Source: Spisula solida
Lineage: Eukaryota > Mollusca > Bivalvia > Venerida > Mactridae
DNA length: 64,000 bases
Assembly (NCBI GenBank): GCA_947247005.1
Contig: OX365944.1
Coordinates: forward strand, 21,551,501-21,615,500
Direction: 5' to 3'
Shown here in pieces: positions 11,161-22,600 of this stretch. The notes under the pieces are model-generated. The model worked only from the letters and a program-made list of their open reading frames with translations, did not search any database and was not told the DNA's origin. A program made the translations under genes and the position numbers. Numbering within the stretch: the stretch's first letter is position 1; the number at the start of each line of letters is the position of its first letter.

Positions 11161-12009
11161 TTGTATTGAATTGAATTGAAAATATGTATATAGCGCCTTA
11201 AAAACAAGTCTCTAAAACGCTGTACACGCGAAAGTTAATTTATTGAAAGTTGGTAAGTGTCTTGAAAATCTAACATCCACTGATCACTGATATGCCATTT
11301 TAAACATGTGCGTTTTTAGTGTATTTTTGAAAACCAGCAGAGAATCAATGTTTTTTATTTCTATTGGCAGACTGTTCCACAGGGTGGCTGCACATTTGTC
11401 AAAACGCCTTTCACCGTAGGTCTTAGTTTTTGTTCTCGGAACGTTTACAAATTTGGCTGAGTCTGATCTCAGGGATCTTGTAGGGTGGTACTCAGTTAAC
11501 AACTCATTCATGTAAACAGGAGCAAGTTCATGTTTGATCTTAAATGTGTATATAATGACCTTGTACTGTACTCTGTATGGCACCGGAAGCCAGTGCAGTG
11601 AATGCAGGATCGGTGTAATGTGTTCACGCTTTTTTGTAAGTGTGATCAAACGAGCAGCAGTGTTCTGGATACGCTGCAGTTTGCCTACTACCTTGCTGTT
11701 GGCACCACATAGCAAAACATTCGCATAGTCCAGTCTTGAGGTTACAAGGGAATTCACAAGTGTTTTACAGGCATTAACAGTAATGAATGGCCTAATACGT
11801 CCGATGTTACGCAGATGGAAAAAGCAGGATTTGGATATTGCATTAGCTTGTTTGTCCATGCTTAGAGTTTTATCAAAGAAGGCACCCAAAATTTTCACAA
11901 ATGATGATTCATGAACGATTGTTCCGTCAAATTGTAACTTGCAGTCAGAAAAATCATTGACTTGATGTTTTGGTGCAAAGATGAGATGAATATGAAGAAA
12001 ACCATCATT
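11161..12009 (-). pseudogene. CR1/L2-like non-LTR retrotransposon, 3' end with reverse transcriptase C-terminus
   Basis: Truncated 3' portion of a non-LTR retrotransposon. The open frame runs from 12,009 to 11,284 on the minus strand and encodes about 240 residues of the C-terminal RT region, with hallmark phrases SRLDYANVLLCG, LQRIQNTAARLI, ITPILHSLHWLPV and ATLWNSLPIEIKN. It is open at the 5' side only because a stop at 12,010-12,012 interrupts what should be upstream RT coding sequence, and no RT catalytic core (YxDD) or endonuclease is present. The 3' tail on the minus strand has the GGCGCTATATA motif and ends in a GAATT-like simple repeat (about 11,166-11,180), as in CR1/L2-group elements. 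5' truncation is the usual result of target-primed reverse transcription. Confidence 0.88.
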
Positions 12010-12155
12010 TTAAGATCGATATCTGTTTTGTTTTGTCTTTCAACAACACTTTAACTAGGCCTGATTTTGCAGAACATTTAAAGCGCTGCTTTAGAAATGA
12101 CGTGTTTGGCATGCCCTTGCTAAACACTAAGATTAGTCCTATCCGTCTGTACATC

Positions 12156-12309
12156 CACAGGAACTTGCATTTATAATTTGAAAAAAACTGAAAACAAAAA
12201 TTGAAAAAAAAATTATTTTTTCACTAGGCCTACTTTACTACTAAAATATTTTTTTTTTTCAAATTCTTTTTTTCATTTTTTTTTCAAATTATAAATGCAA
12301 GTTCCTGTG
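12156..12309. mobile_element. 154-bp MITE with 7-bp target duplication
   Basis: Perfect long terminal inverted repeats start CACAGGAACTTGCATTTATA on the left and mirror exactly on the right, followed inside by T/A-rich tracts. GTACATC occurs immediately on both sides (12,149-12,155 and 12,310-12,316), giving a 7-bp target duplication. Non-autonomous. Superfamily unassigned: 7 bp is compatible with P/Galileo-like elements, or with hAT if one base was lost. Confidence 0.82.
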
Positions 12310-12634
12310 GTACATCCCACAATAGTGTGTAGCACGTAACTTGAAAACAAATTGCACTGCAGTTGCCGTGTGTAGCCGTGTACCCGGTATGCATTATGAA
12401 TCGGATTCATTCGGTTAAACTTATAGAAATATGATATTGACTTAAAACACAACATTGAAAATCACAATAACTCATACACTATTCTGAAGACAAGAGTAGG
12501 TAGCTGATTGCAAACATTTCAGGATTTGATGGAATAAATGTCATTTTATAGCTATCCCATTAATCCGAATGTCCTTTTTTCTGTGGATAGAAAGCATTGC
12601 CATGAAATACTTGCTTTAGACCTAGTCTGGTTAG

Positions 12635-13290
12635 ATGAGCAAGGATAATATAAAGTACGAGAAAGTCAAGCGTTCAGCACCAGACGGGTGCTCTTGGGCA
12701 CTGGATCTTCGTGTGAAAGTCAATAAGTTTGTTGTATAATATGTAACAACATTTGATTTGGGTCAGCTGGGGTCAATCAATAGATCAGTCAATCAAATCA
12801 TACAAAATCATTGTACATGCTATGAAGGCTATATTTATGCACTGGATCTTCGCGAAAGTTGATCAGAATGTTTTGTAGAGATAAATATAGATCATCTGGT
12901 GTCAACAACTAGGTCAAATTATAATAGGGTCAAATGATACAAAAAACCTCGTGTATTCAACAGGGGTTGCATTTTTATTACTATGTAGATATCGATTACA
13001 TAGACTGCCATGTGGGCCTCTAGATGTCACAGTTTTCATTTAATCTTTATCAAACAGGGTATCAGTGTTTGTCTCTATAAAGTCTAGGTAAAGTTTGGAG
13101 CTATGTCACCATGACAAATCAAAGAAGAACATAAAAACTCGCAGGGGGTGTAGTAGTTTTACACAGTATTCATAAAACTTAAGCAAAATGCGTGTCTTTG
13201 TAAACACTCATTCCTGCATCGTGGTTCTAAATTTAGGTCATCCGGCCAGATCAATGAAAAAACATGTAAACACTATAGGCCAGTAGAATA
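12635..13290. repeat. Dispersed repeat (AGTACGAGAAAGTC family), second locus
   Basis: Starts GATGAGCAAGGATAATATAA then AGTACGAGAAAGTCAAGCG, and near its end carries the TTTGTAAACACTCATTCCTG ... GGTCATCCGGCCAGATCAA module also seen at 1545-1640. Inside, GCACTGGATCTTCG occurs twice about 143 bp apart (near 12,697 and 12,840), indicating a degenerate internal duplication. Non-coding. Confidence 0.55.
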
Positions 13291-13599
13291 ACCCCAAAAT
13301 GAGGTGATCAGTGGAAAAAATTCTGATGTTATCAACACTTCGGATTTCTACTCCACAAGTGCCCTAGAACATCAGAGAAAACGTTCCAAAAAATAACTTT
13401 TGGTGAAATTTTTTTTACCAGTCTTTGAAACATAACATGCGGTCCAGGAGTGCCGTAAAGCCGTGACGTAAATATCGTTCGGCACTCCCAGACCGTGCAA
13501 TAAATATTTAAATTAGCTTGACGTGACGTTAGCCAATCAATGCATTGATCCGTCACTGACGTCAGGATAATATCAACGTCACCATGACGTCGCGCTCAT

Positions 13600-13740
13600 T
13601 GTACCGCTAAATTTTGGCTGAAATAGAATCTTACATTCGTGCTCATTACATACGAGTTTTATTAAACTCGTCGATCATTTTGTTCACTCGTTTAATAAAA
13701 CTCGTATGTAATGAGCACTCATGCAAGATCCTCTATATAT
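13600..13740. mobile_element. Hairpin MITE (GAATCTTACATTCGTG family, copy 2)
   Basis: A palindrome whose left arm AGAATCTTACATTCGTGCTC leads to ACGAGTTTTATTAAACTCG; the right arm is its mirror and ends GCACTCATGCAAGATCCTC. The upstream flank GCTCATTGTACCGCTAAATT is shared with about 21,788-21,810 inside the giant element, so a related repeat exists there too. Confidence 0.75.
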
Positions 13741-14290
13741 CAATAAATATAATTATCCATGTGAAAAACTAGAAAATATGTCATTTTGTTGAGGATCATA
13801 TCATAGTGCAAGCAGGATTTTTTCAAACTTGTATAAAGCAAACACATTGCCTTAACATTCACAAAACAGTTTACAATCTATAAGAAGCCTTTTTATATCA
13901 ACCTGTTGGAAAATATTTTCATGGATTGTCTATTTTTTAAATACAAAATAAAAGACAAATATTATGTACAGATATGTACCTTTGTGCATCAAGCTTGTAC
14001 CATCAGTCACCAATGTGGAAACCTATAGATGTGTATTCTTTTAAGTGGTGTAATAACACATGGGTACACTTGATGTTTACTCAATAAATTTTCACATGCT
14101 AATAAATGCTCAGCACTGTATGAATGGACAGTTAGATAATCCCTAAGGATCATTAGGCCAAGCTTATTTTGAACATTAGAATTATATTTTCTAAAATACA
14201 AAACATCTTCTGTTCTTGAATTGTGCCAGAATAGATTTTGATTATCATTGTTTCTCTGGTGATTGTTACGTTTTTGTCGGAGTATAAGTC
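13741..14290. other. Anonymous intergenic DNA
   Basis: AT-rich, with no recognisable gene, RNA or repeat boundary. Confidence 0.4.
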
Positions 14291-14470
14291 AGATATAGTA
14301 CTAGTTATTCGTCAAAAGTGTCTTCTTACAAGGGTTATTGCACAGTTTTGTGAGGACAAACAACAAATTATCCTCGGCTTCGCCTCGGACAATTATGTTC
14401 TTTGTCCTCACAAAACTGTACAATAACCCTTGTAAGAAGACACTTTTGACAAATAACTAGTACTATATCT
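14291..14470. mobile_element. 180-bp near-perfect palindrome (hairpin MITE)
   Basis: Two arms of about 87 bp mirror each other nearly perfectly: AGATATAGTACTAGTTATTC at the left and its complement at the right, through CAAGGGTTATTG and CAGTTTTGTGAGGACAAA, closing on CCTCGGCTTCGCCTCGG. A single-stranded copy would form a very stable hairpin. It has no coding capacity and no obvious target duplication. Confidence 0.88.
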
Positions 14471-14660
14471 ATTACATACCCTATCATTCCAAGCAGTACA
14501 TAACGTTTAACATATTACTTACATAATATTTGACAGAGACTCATATTATGACATGTTTTCATGACTTACACTATGACCCCCGTAGACCGGGCTAACTGCT
14601 CGGATGAACATCGAGTCGTGTTTATGAAGCTCAATACGACTTTTCTTTAATACGGCAAAT
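14471..14660. other. Short anonymous spacer
   Basis: No feature seen between the palindrome and the satellite. Confidence 0.4.
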
Positions 14661-16228
14661 ACAATGTCCTTAGTGTCCCGACAATTTCTTTGTGTCCTGG
14701 CAATGTCTTAGTGCCTCGATAATGTCCTAGTGTCTCGACAATGTCCTAGTGTCCCGACAATTTCTTAGTGTCCTGACAATGTCTTAGTGCCTCGATAATG
14801 TCCTAGTGTCTCCACAATGTCCTAGTGTCCCGACAATTTCTTAGTGTCCTGACAATGTCTTAGTGCCTCGATAATGTCCTAGTGTCTCGACAATGTCTTA
14901 GTGCCTCGATAATGTCCTAGTGTCCCGACAATTTCTTAGTGTCCTGACAATGTCTTAGTGCCTCGATAATGTCCTAGTGTCTCGACAATGTCCTAGTGTC
15001 CCGACAATTTCTTAGTGTCCTGACAATGTCTTAGTGCCTCGATAATGTCCTAGTGTCTCGACAATGTCGTAGTGTCCCGACATTGTCCTAGTGCCCTGAC
15101 AATGTATTAGTGTCTCGACAATGCCCTAGTGCCCTGACAATGTATTAGTGTCCCGACATTGTCCTAGTGCCCTGACAATGTATTAGTGTCCCGACATTGA
15201 CCTAGTGCCCTGACAATATCTTAGTGTCCCGACAATGTCCTAGTGTCCCGACATTGTCCTAGTGCCGAACAATGTTCTAGTGTACCGATAATGTCCTAGT
15301 GCCCTGACAATGTATTAGTGTCCCGACATTGACCTAGTGCCCTGACAATGTCCTAGTGTCCCGACATTGTCCTAGTGCCGAATAATGTTCTAGTGTACCG
15401 ATAATGTCCTAGTGCCCTGACAATGTATTAGTGTCCCGACATTGACCTAGTGCCCTGACAATATCTTAGTGTCCCGACAATGTCTTAGTGCCTCGACAAT
15501 GCCTTAGTGTCCCGACAATGTCCTAGTGTACCGACAATGTTCCAGTGTCTCGACAATGTCCCATTGTCCGGACAATGTTCTAGTGTCCCGACAATGTTCT
15601 AGCGTCCCGACAATGTTCTAGTATCCCGATAATGTCTTAGTGCCCCGACAATGTCTTAGTATCCCGACAGTGTCCTAGTGTCTCGACAATGCCCTAGTGT
15701 CCCGAAAATGTCCTAGTGTCCCGACATTGTCCTAGTGCCGAACAATGTTCTAGTGTCTCGACAATGTCCTAGTGTCCCGACAATGTCCTAGTGTCTCGAC
15801 AATGTCCTAGTGTCTCGACAATGTCTTAGTGCACCGACATTGTCCTAGTGTCCCGACAATGTCCTAGTGTCTCGACAATGTCCTAGTGTCCCGACATTGT
15901 CCTAGTGTCTTGACAATGTCTTAGTGCACCGACAATGTCCTAGTGTCTTGACAATGTCTTAGTGCACCGACAATGTCCTAGTGTCCCGACAATGTCCTGG
16001 TGTCTCGACAATGTGCTAGTGTCTCGACAATGTCTTAGTGCACCGACAATGTCCTAGTGTCCCGACAATGTCCTAGTGTCTCGACAATGTCCTAGTGTCC
16101 CGACATTGTCCTAGTGCCGAACAATGTTCTAGTGCACCGATAATGTCCCAGTGTCTCGTCTCGACAATTCCCTAGTGCCCCGACATGTTCATAGTGCCCC
16201 TACAATGTTCTAGTGCACCGACAATGTT
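14661..16228. repeat. 19-bp satellite with 76-bp higher-order structure
   Basis: About 80 head-to-tail copies of the unit TAGTGTCCCGACAATGTCC, with substitutions concentrated at a few positions (TCC/CTC/CCC before GACAATG). From about 14,707 to 15,060 four successive 19-mers (CTCGATAATG, TCTCGACAATG, TCCCGACAATTT and TCCTGACAATG variants) repeat as a 76-bp higher-order unit; the rest is more mixed. It ends about 170 bp before the giant transposon. The period is not a multiple of 3 and no frame stays open. Confidence 0.95.
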
Positions 16229-16394
16229 TATATTATTATAGTGTTCAGAAACTATTTCTGAATGCTACAACAAGGTCGGTTCTTGGCCAGAGAATACGGC
16301 AATACGACGTGTTCCGACTATGTGCTAGTACTTTAAGTTATCATATTGTTCAGAAACAATTTTCTGATTGGAAGGACTGGTCTTGAATCGATCT

Positions 16395-16400
16395 GTTACA
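16395..16400. other. Left target-site duplication GTTACA
   Basis: GTTACA immediately precedes the outer element's first base and recurs exactly at 58,397-58,402, directly after its last base. A 6-bp duplication marks the insertion of the whole 42-kb block. Confidence 0.85.
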
Positions 16401-17356
16401 TATGGAAAGCCGGAGTACACCATTTGCCAGTTCGCTCTTTAATCTATATGAATGTTCATTTTTTGTCAGTTCGTAAGTTCGCAAGTTCGTAAGTTCGCAT
16501 TTTGGCATGTTCGCAAGTTGGTAACTTCGTCACTTGTATAGTTCGGAAGTTTGTAATTTTGCAAGTTCGTAACATCGTCACTTGGACAGTTGGGAGCTTG
16601 GTTAGTTCGCAATTTCGTAAGTGCGTAACTTCAACAATTGAATGCGTCCACATTGCCCGTGTTCCGAACTTCCGAACCTGCTTATTCAAAATGTGCAAGT
16701 TCGCTACTACAGTCATAAACTTTACATCGGGGATATATATATGTGCAGATCTACATGATTTATTAGCAGAAGTATCCAACTTGCGAACTGACTAATTCGT
16801 AGCATTTCCTAACTAGCGTCTAAGTTCCGAACTGTCGAACTGCACATTTCGCACGTTCGTCAGTTCACACTGTGTGTGTATATGTGATTCTCACAAATCG
16901 TTTAAATTGTTGCATACTGACATTTATCCGTTTAAAAACAGAATTACAGCGTTACGGACATCGTTCTAAATACACGCTGGTTGTTTCCCCATTTATATCA
17001 CAAGATTATTGTACAAAAAGCGAGTTTAAAAATGAACTAGCGAACCATACAAATCTGCAGGTTCGTAGGTTCGTCAGTTCACTCTTTATGTATATGATTC
17101 TGTTCTATTCCATTCTCATATGAAGATAGAGTGAACTGTCAGATTTCGCAAATTTGAGCAATCTGTGAAATGTATCCGTTTTAAAACAGAATCACAACTT
17201 TAGTGACATCGTTCTTAGTACGTACTGCTAGTTACCCCATTTATATATCAAGAATATTGTACGAAAAAGCATTTTTGACGAACATGACAAATATTCATTT
17301 TTGCTAGTTCGACGAACATGACAATTAAAAATAAATTATTCATTTTGCTAGTTCGG
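16401..17356. repeat. Left terminal and subterminal GTTCG-octamer region, copy A
   Basis: After the terminal 60 bp the sequence becomes a run of 8-bp units (AGTTCGTA, AGTTCGCA) at 16,468-16,505, then degenerate GTTCG-bearing units to about 17,356. Because 3 x 8 = 24, the reverse strand shows an 8-residue peptide periodicity (LRT/FRT/LPT blocks) in a 107-codon frame at 16,456-16,779. I read this as a DNA repeat rather than a gene. Equivalent regions: 30,016-30,975 and inverted 56,069-57,026. Confidence 0.8.
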
Positions 17357-17842
17357 GATAATCCAATCAAACAAGCCGTACTAGCTGTGGTTAGGTGTGA
17401 AACCACGCCCCCTTCTCATGCGGAATCCTTTGGCAATATACTCCATGTTGTTCAACGTTCAACACACTTGATGCAAAATATTAAATCATTAAATTACTCG
17501 GTGATATATCTATTATATATCTTTTTCTTCGTTATAAGACAAGGAAGCACAGCCAAGCAGTACTTATATGTAGTGACAGAAGGTATTGTAAACTGCTAAT
17601 ATGTTCTTTCATTCATTATTTTCTGCCATTGTATTCGTCTCATATTTCCGTGGTACCCGTATTTCCATGGAAGAGATATTACAGTTGTGTGCACCATGCA
17701 CGCACCTTAGTCAACATAGTAAGTATAGTAAGTAATAAGTAAATTACGTATATAAATATATATTACGAGGCAAACATATTTTCAATGGTTTGAAAAGGTA
17801 AAAGTACAAGTCCTCGACCTTCGGGTTTCCCCCGCCCCATAG
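17357..17842. other. Element interior without recognised feature, copy A
   Basis: Contains a 93-codon open frame (17,318-17,599) with a hydrophobic C-terminal stretch that matches nothing I know. It persists in the other copies with a few changes, but they are too similar for that to mean selection. Confidence 0.4.
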
Positions 17843-18303
17843 GAGTGCACACCAGCAGTCAAGGAAGCCTCCTACAAAGCCATGGTTCGTCCCATCATTG
17901 AGAATGCGGCCAAAGTATGGGATCCTACCCAAGCGAGCCACATCAAGAGGCTTGAACAAGTACAACGCCGAGCAGCCCGATTTGTCCACAACGACTACTC
18001 AACAACGACCCCAGGATGCTAAAAGACCTGAAATGGGAGTCCCTTGAGAGTCGCCTAAGACAAAGCAAGCTGTGCATGGTGTACAAAATACAGAATGGGC
18101 TTGTAGACATCACGGCAGACACATACTTTCACAAGAGTGATGCCAAGACACGTGGCCAACACCACCTTTACTAGAAAAGGGTCCATGACCAGACCCTCGC
18201 CAGCACATTCTTTGTGAGGACTGTGCCAGAATGGAAACTCCTCCCAGCTTCGACGTTCTCGGCGCCAAGGTTAGACGCCTTCAAGACCCGACTACATGAG
18301 TAG
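17843..18303 (+). pseudogene. Jockey-type non-LTR retrotransposon RT C-terminus, copy A
   Basis: A decayed C-terminal reverse transcriptase segment. One frame reads VKEASYKAMVRPIIENAAKV, then LEQVQRRAARFVHNDYSTTT, then breaks with a stop at PGC*. After a frameshift it resumes with IQNGLVDITADTYFHKSD, then FFVRTVPEWKLLPAS and APRLDAFKTRLHE. These phrases are typical of the thumb and C-terminus of jockey/RTE-like RTs common in invertebrates. The stops and frameshifts show it is dead. Downstream sequence to about 18,450 ends in a GAAGAAGAAGAAGA simple tail, the probable 3' end of the retroelement. It was in the giant element before that duplicated. Confidence 0.85.
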
Positions 18304-18674
18304 ACATCAGTGTGTGTACATGTATATAGTTTTAAATCAGTTTTGGACTATTTTAAATTTTTGACTCTGTACACCATCACCATGCATATAAAGTTGAGCT
18401 AATTACGCCTATTAAGTGCCCAGCTCAGTACACGGAAGAAGAAGAAGATAGCTGGGGCTTGGTTTCAATTGAATGCTGCAATGCATTTAGATGTAGGTTA
18501 ATGTGTTGGAAAGGTTGTTGGTGTCCCAGTAACTGCAGACACTGGCCAATCATGCGATCTACTACTACTAGTCCTATCCACAGGTGTACCGCTGTATCTC
18601 TCTGGTATGTAGGGTCTAAAAGTAAACTAGACAGGCTGCTGTCTCCAAATGATGGTCCAGTCCCGTATGATAAC

Positions 18675-18880
18675 GTGGCAGGGTGGTCAAGTGGATAACA
18701 CTCTTGGCTACTGATCAAGAGGTTCCTGGTTCGAATCGCAGCCAGGGCACTTGGTCATTTCTGAAACGCTTTTCAGTGTTTCCCACCCAACTAGTGACAA
18801 TTAAACCGGTTGGAAACACAGAGGTAGTCTCGCATGTATCAGTGCTATACACCAGATTTATCAGTGATTTTTAGTACAAC
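18675..18880 (+). repeat. tRNA-derived SINE, copy A
   Basis: Positions 18,675-18,749 form a 75-base tRNA-like head: A-box TGGTCAAGTGG and B-box GGTTCGAATCG with normal spacing and complementary ends (GTGGC...GCCAGGGC region). A body with TTTCAGTGTTTCCCACCC follows to about 18,880. Pol III-transcribed when active. The anticodon arm is too degenerate to name a parent tRNA. Copies: 32,303 (+) and 54,786 (-). Confidence 0.8.
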
Positions 18881-19643
18881 ACTGACCATATCAGTTTTCT
18901 TTAGTAATTTGTAAAACCAATTTTGTGACAGTTGACCAAACTGATACACGTTTGTAAATATCACAATACCCCGGACACACTATAGCACTTTTGACTACCT
19001 CAGTTGACAGCAAACAAAGACCTAAATATACAAATATTGGAAAAATCTACTGGATCTCAAAATATCTTGCGGCAGTTTTCTGAAATCTCGCGAAATCTCG
19101 TTTGTTCTTAAAACCTTATAACTCCTGTTTTAATATACATAGAAAAAAACTACTAAATTAATGCAATATATTTATTATTCTGCTTTAAAATGATACCTAA
19201 TTTATTGACATCAGCCAAGGAATAAAATAATATACATCAAAGAGCCAGACCTACTCACAATTTAATGGAAATTCCAATTTTATCAGAAAATACCTGATCT
19301 GCCTCAGTCAAACAGTATTTTTTTGAAGTCTCTCAGAGATAGAAAAAAATAAGTTACATCATGCAGTAGAAAAAGCTTAGCTCTTCAAAATGAGATATTG
19401 GTCATTAAAAAAGGTTGACAAACAAAAGTGATCATGCAAAATATCATAATCTGCTGCATGCTATTTTGCCTTTTCTCTCTGTTTTCATTTAAGTGTCCAA
19501 TCTGTATATATTTAGGTCTTTGTCGCAAACAAACTACATTGACATTAGCTATATAGTATTGTCTCCACATTTTAAGTTTAATTGATTTGATTATTATAGT
19601 TTTCCTAACAAAAAATATTAATAATTGTATTTCATAATTTCAG
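18881..19643. other. Element interior, no gene seen (copy A)
   Basis: AT-rich sequence with no recognised domain; the same in copies B and C with small changes. Confidence 0.4.
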
Positions 19644-22600
19644 TAATACACAGATTTATGTTTGGGGTCCAGTGGACTAGAGAAGAGGATTGGTTCAGAG
19701 AACAGTTAGCTGACATGTTGTGAACTTGTGAAAGTGGAGACTAAGTCTAAGGTACAAATTTGACTCAATTTTGCTTTTGGTCTACTTGGTTCTTATCCAT
19801 GTAAGAAGTGTCCTACCATTGTGTTTTTATACCCCCCCCCCCCTGCACAATGTCAATGAGTTGTAAGGGGGTATACTGGATTCAGCTTGTCTGTCCGTAG
19901 ACACATGCTTGTGGACGCAACTTCTCCTACAGTTTTTGCAGCATTTCCTTCAAACTTTAACTGATGCACAACCTCAACATGTAGATGTGCATAAAATAAG
20001 AATAAGCTGCAATGATTTTTGCCACGTGGGGGTATTTTAGTCTGACGAATGGAGACAGTTGTAGTTGGTCAAGTCACAGGGTATTGAAACATGTTTTGGT
20101 TAAATGGTGTCTTATAAAATAAATTTTACAATGTCTTGTTATACGTGATATAATCTATATGAAACTTGGTCACTATGATCATCTCAACAAAATCTGTATT
20201 TTGATTAATTAGCATATTTTATTTTACCCCTACTACATGTAGGTTAGTCTAGTTATTTTTTTATCAATTTTCAGGCCATTTTATCTAAATGCGGATGTCT
20301 GAATGTAAGTTCTGCAATCATGATGTGTGACATGGTGCCAATAATCTGGATTGTAAGTTCATATGCACTTTCATACTTAATACATGTATACTTTATATTT
20401 GTATATATGCAATGTTTTTGCATTTCTTTCATTTTATTGTTAACCTTACACGAGCTTTCCATTTGTTGTTTGGCATTGGGACATCTGACAGTATTGAAAT
20501 GGATAATTTACCCTTTCACATTGGCTTGGTCCCATGCAGTCATTAAAAAGAGTTTGTCACCATACTCCCTGATACAAAGTATATCAGGGGCAACATTGGA
20601 GTCAAGCTTGAGGTCGGTCAGTTGTTTGGTCCAGCAAATTTTGTTCAGGCTATTTCTTAGTAACCAATTGTTGGATTTCAACACACTTTGCATGACTGAT
20701 CAGTACCAAGCCGAGTTGTGAACATCGTCGGCACACTTGGTCTGATTATTTTTAAGGGAGTTATTGCCCTTTGTTTTTTTATCCTAACAAATGTTGTCCT
20801 CACTATTTCTTTTCATCATTATTTGGATTTTAACAAAACATTCAGTAACTGATCAGCACCAAGTCATATCAATTTTAAGGGAGTTATGGCCCTTTGTTTT
20901 TGACACTGATTTTGTTTGGTTGGATTTCAATGAAACTTTGCATGACTGATCCAGATTCAGTGGATAGTCAAATAATGATAACTGCATGCATAGTAGTACA
21001 CAGTACTAAGTATCAAAACGTAAATTTACTCAGAACATGATTGTGTGCCTCATATAATACAGTTAGAGATTACATTTATTTCTATGTGTCTATTCTCATG
21101 TATATTGTTTGTACATGTATACTAATTAATACATTACATTTCACTTTCAGGCTTTGTTGGCATCAATTATGAATCATGTCAGTAACAAACAGGGTTCTAT
21201 GACAATGATATCATATTCATTATGTCATAGAAAAGAGACAGCAAATTTTAGTTGAGGCCTACTTCATATACACTAAGTGCTACAGATAGTCAAACAGACT
21301 TTAGATGTACAATGACAGTGGTATTCCACATATTAAATATTTTATCAGTAAGTAATCATATTTGTTTTTCAAATGCATAAGTATGTCTCCCACATATCGG
21401 TATAATATTATTGTGTCTGGGGGACAGGCAAATTGATTTTGTCTCTCTGGATGGATGTCACAAATTGTGTCCACACTATTTCTCCTTAACCATTGGTTGT
21501 ATTTCAATGCAACTTCACATGAAGTACCTACCTAGTTGTTCATATTGTCAGGAATTATATGTTGTATTTTGGGGGTAAAAACCCCTTCTAAATTTACTTT
21601 TTGGGTCAACAAATATTACAGTAACAATTTAAATTGTGTGTTTATAATAATAAATATAATCTGTGGAATAAGTTTTTCGTATCATAGTTGATTTATCACA
21701 TAACCTGCTGCAGCCTAGCTGTGCCATAAAGATGTGCCGGAAATTGCTCTCAGAAGGTTAGCCAATTCCAACTTCGTCAAGACTTTTAGCTCATTGTACC
21801 GCTAAATTTTGGTTGAAACATACCTAGTATCACAACATTATCATTTTGAAAGACACATGTAATGAGCCTTCTCTATGTGAAAGGTTATGTGATAAGAAGA
21901 ATCTTCCATTCTTACAATATTTGAGACAAAACAAAAAATAAAAAGTGATAGTGTGACTTTTAACATGTTTAACATTCACAAGAAGTGGTGTTGTAGATAG
22001 CAACAGTACTTTCAAAGTTACTATGCTTAATGTAAATTAAGTAATTGAAATTATTGTTTAAAATATCTTCATAATTTACAGCTTATCTGGTAGAACCATT
22101 AAGACGCCACATGGATTAAACATCATTTGGTGTGAATACATTGTAATTAGGAAACTACATCAGACAAGAAAGCTTCAACAACCATCTCAAGTGTGTGCTC
22201 TAAACCAGGTATCTATTCTGTTTTATAATCAGTGTTAACTAAGAACATGTTGTGACAAAGACAGTTATCTGACAACTTTAAGCTTTTTGGCTTCATGCAT
22301 TTTCATAAAAGAGTATTATTGACACTGCTTGCGCTTATTTATTATGACACAGTACTTAAATTATCCTCAAGAAACAACTGACACTATGTCCTGAGAAATG
22401 ATTTTGGATTTGAACCTAAGCCCTTAACCCATTCATTTAGTACACTATGGACTACATACATAACAGGCAGATACTAATAAATGTATTGATAATTTCTGTG
22501 TTAAATATTCAATCTTTATTTATTTGCATGTATGTTATGATATATGTTTTTGATCTCATTAATTTTGTCTCCTGGGGAGACATATTGATTTTTACTGTCA

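Noticed and set aside
14661..16228. CRISPR-like appearance of regularly spaced repeats
   Set aside because: The units are contiguous 19-mers with no unique spacers, in eukaryotic DNA, and there are no cas genes.
16456..16779. 107-codon minus-strand frame with an 8-residue periodicity, repeated at 30,071-30,394 and 56,648-56,971
   Set aside because: The periodicity reflects 8-bp DNA units (3 x 8 = 24), and the opposite strand is also open. Conservation among the copies is explained by recent duplication.
17318..17599. 93-codon frame kept in all three copies
   Set aside because: No recognisable domain, and the copies are too recent for conservation to be evidence of selection.
18675..18749. 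Functional tRNA gene
   Set aside because: Good A- and B-boxes, but the anticodon arm is irregular and a SINE-like body follows. The three copies move with the giant element.
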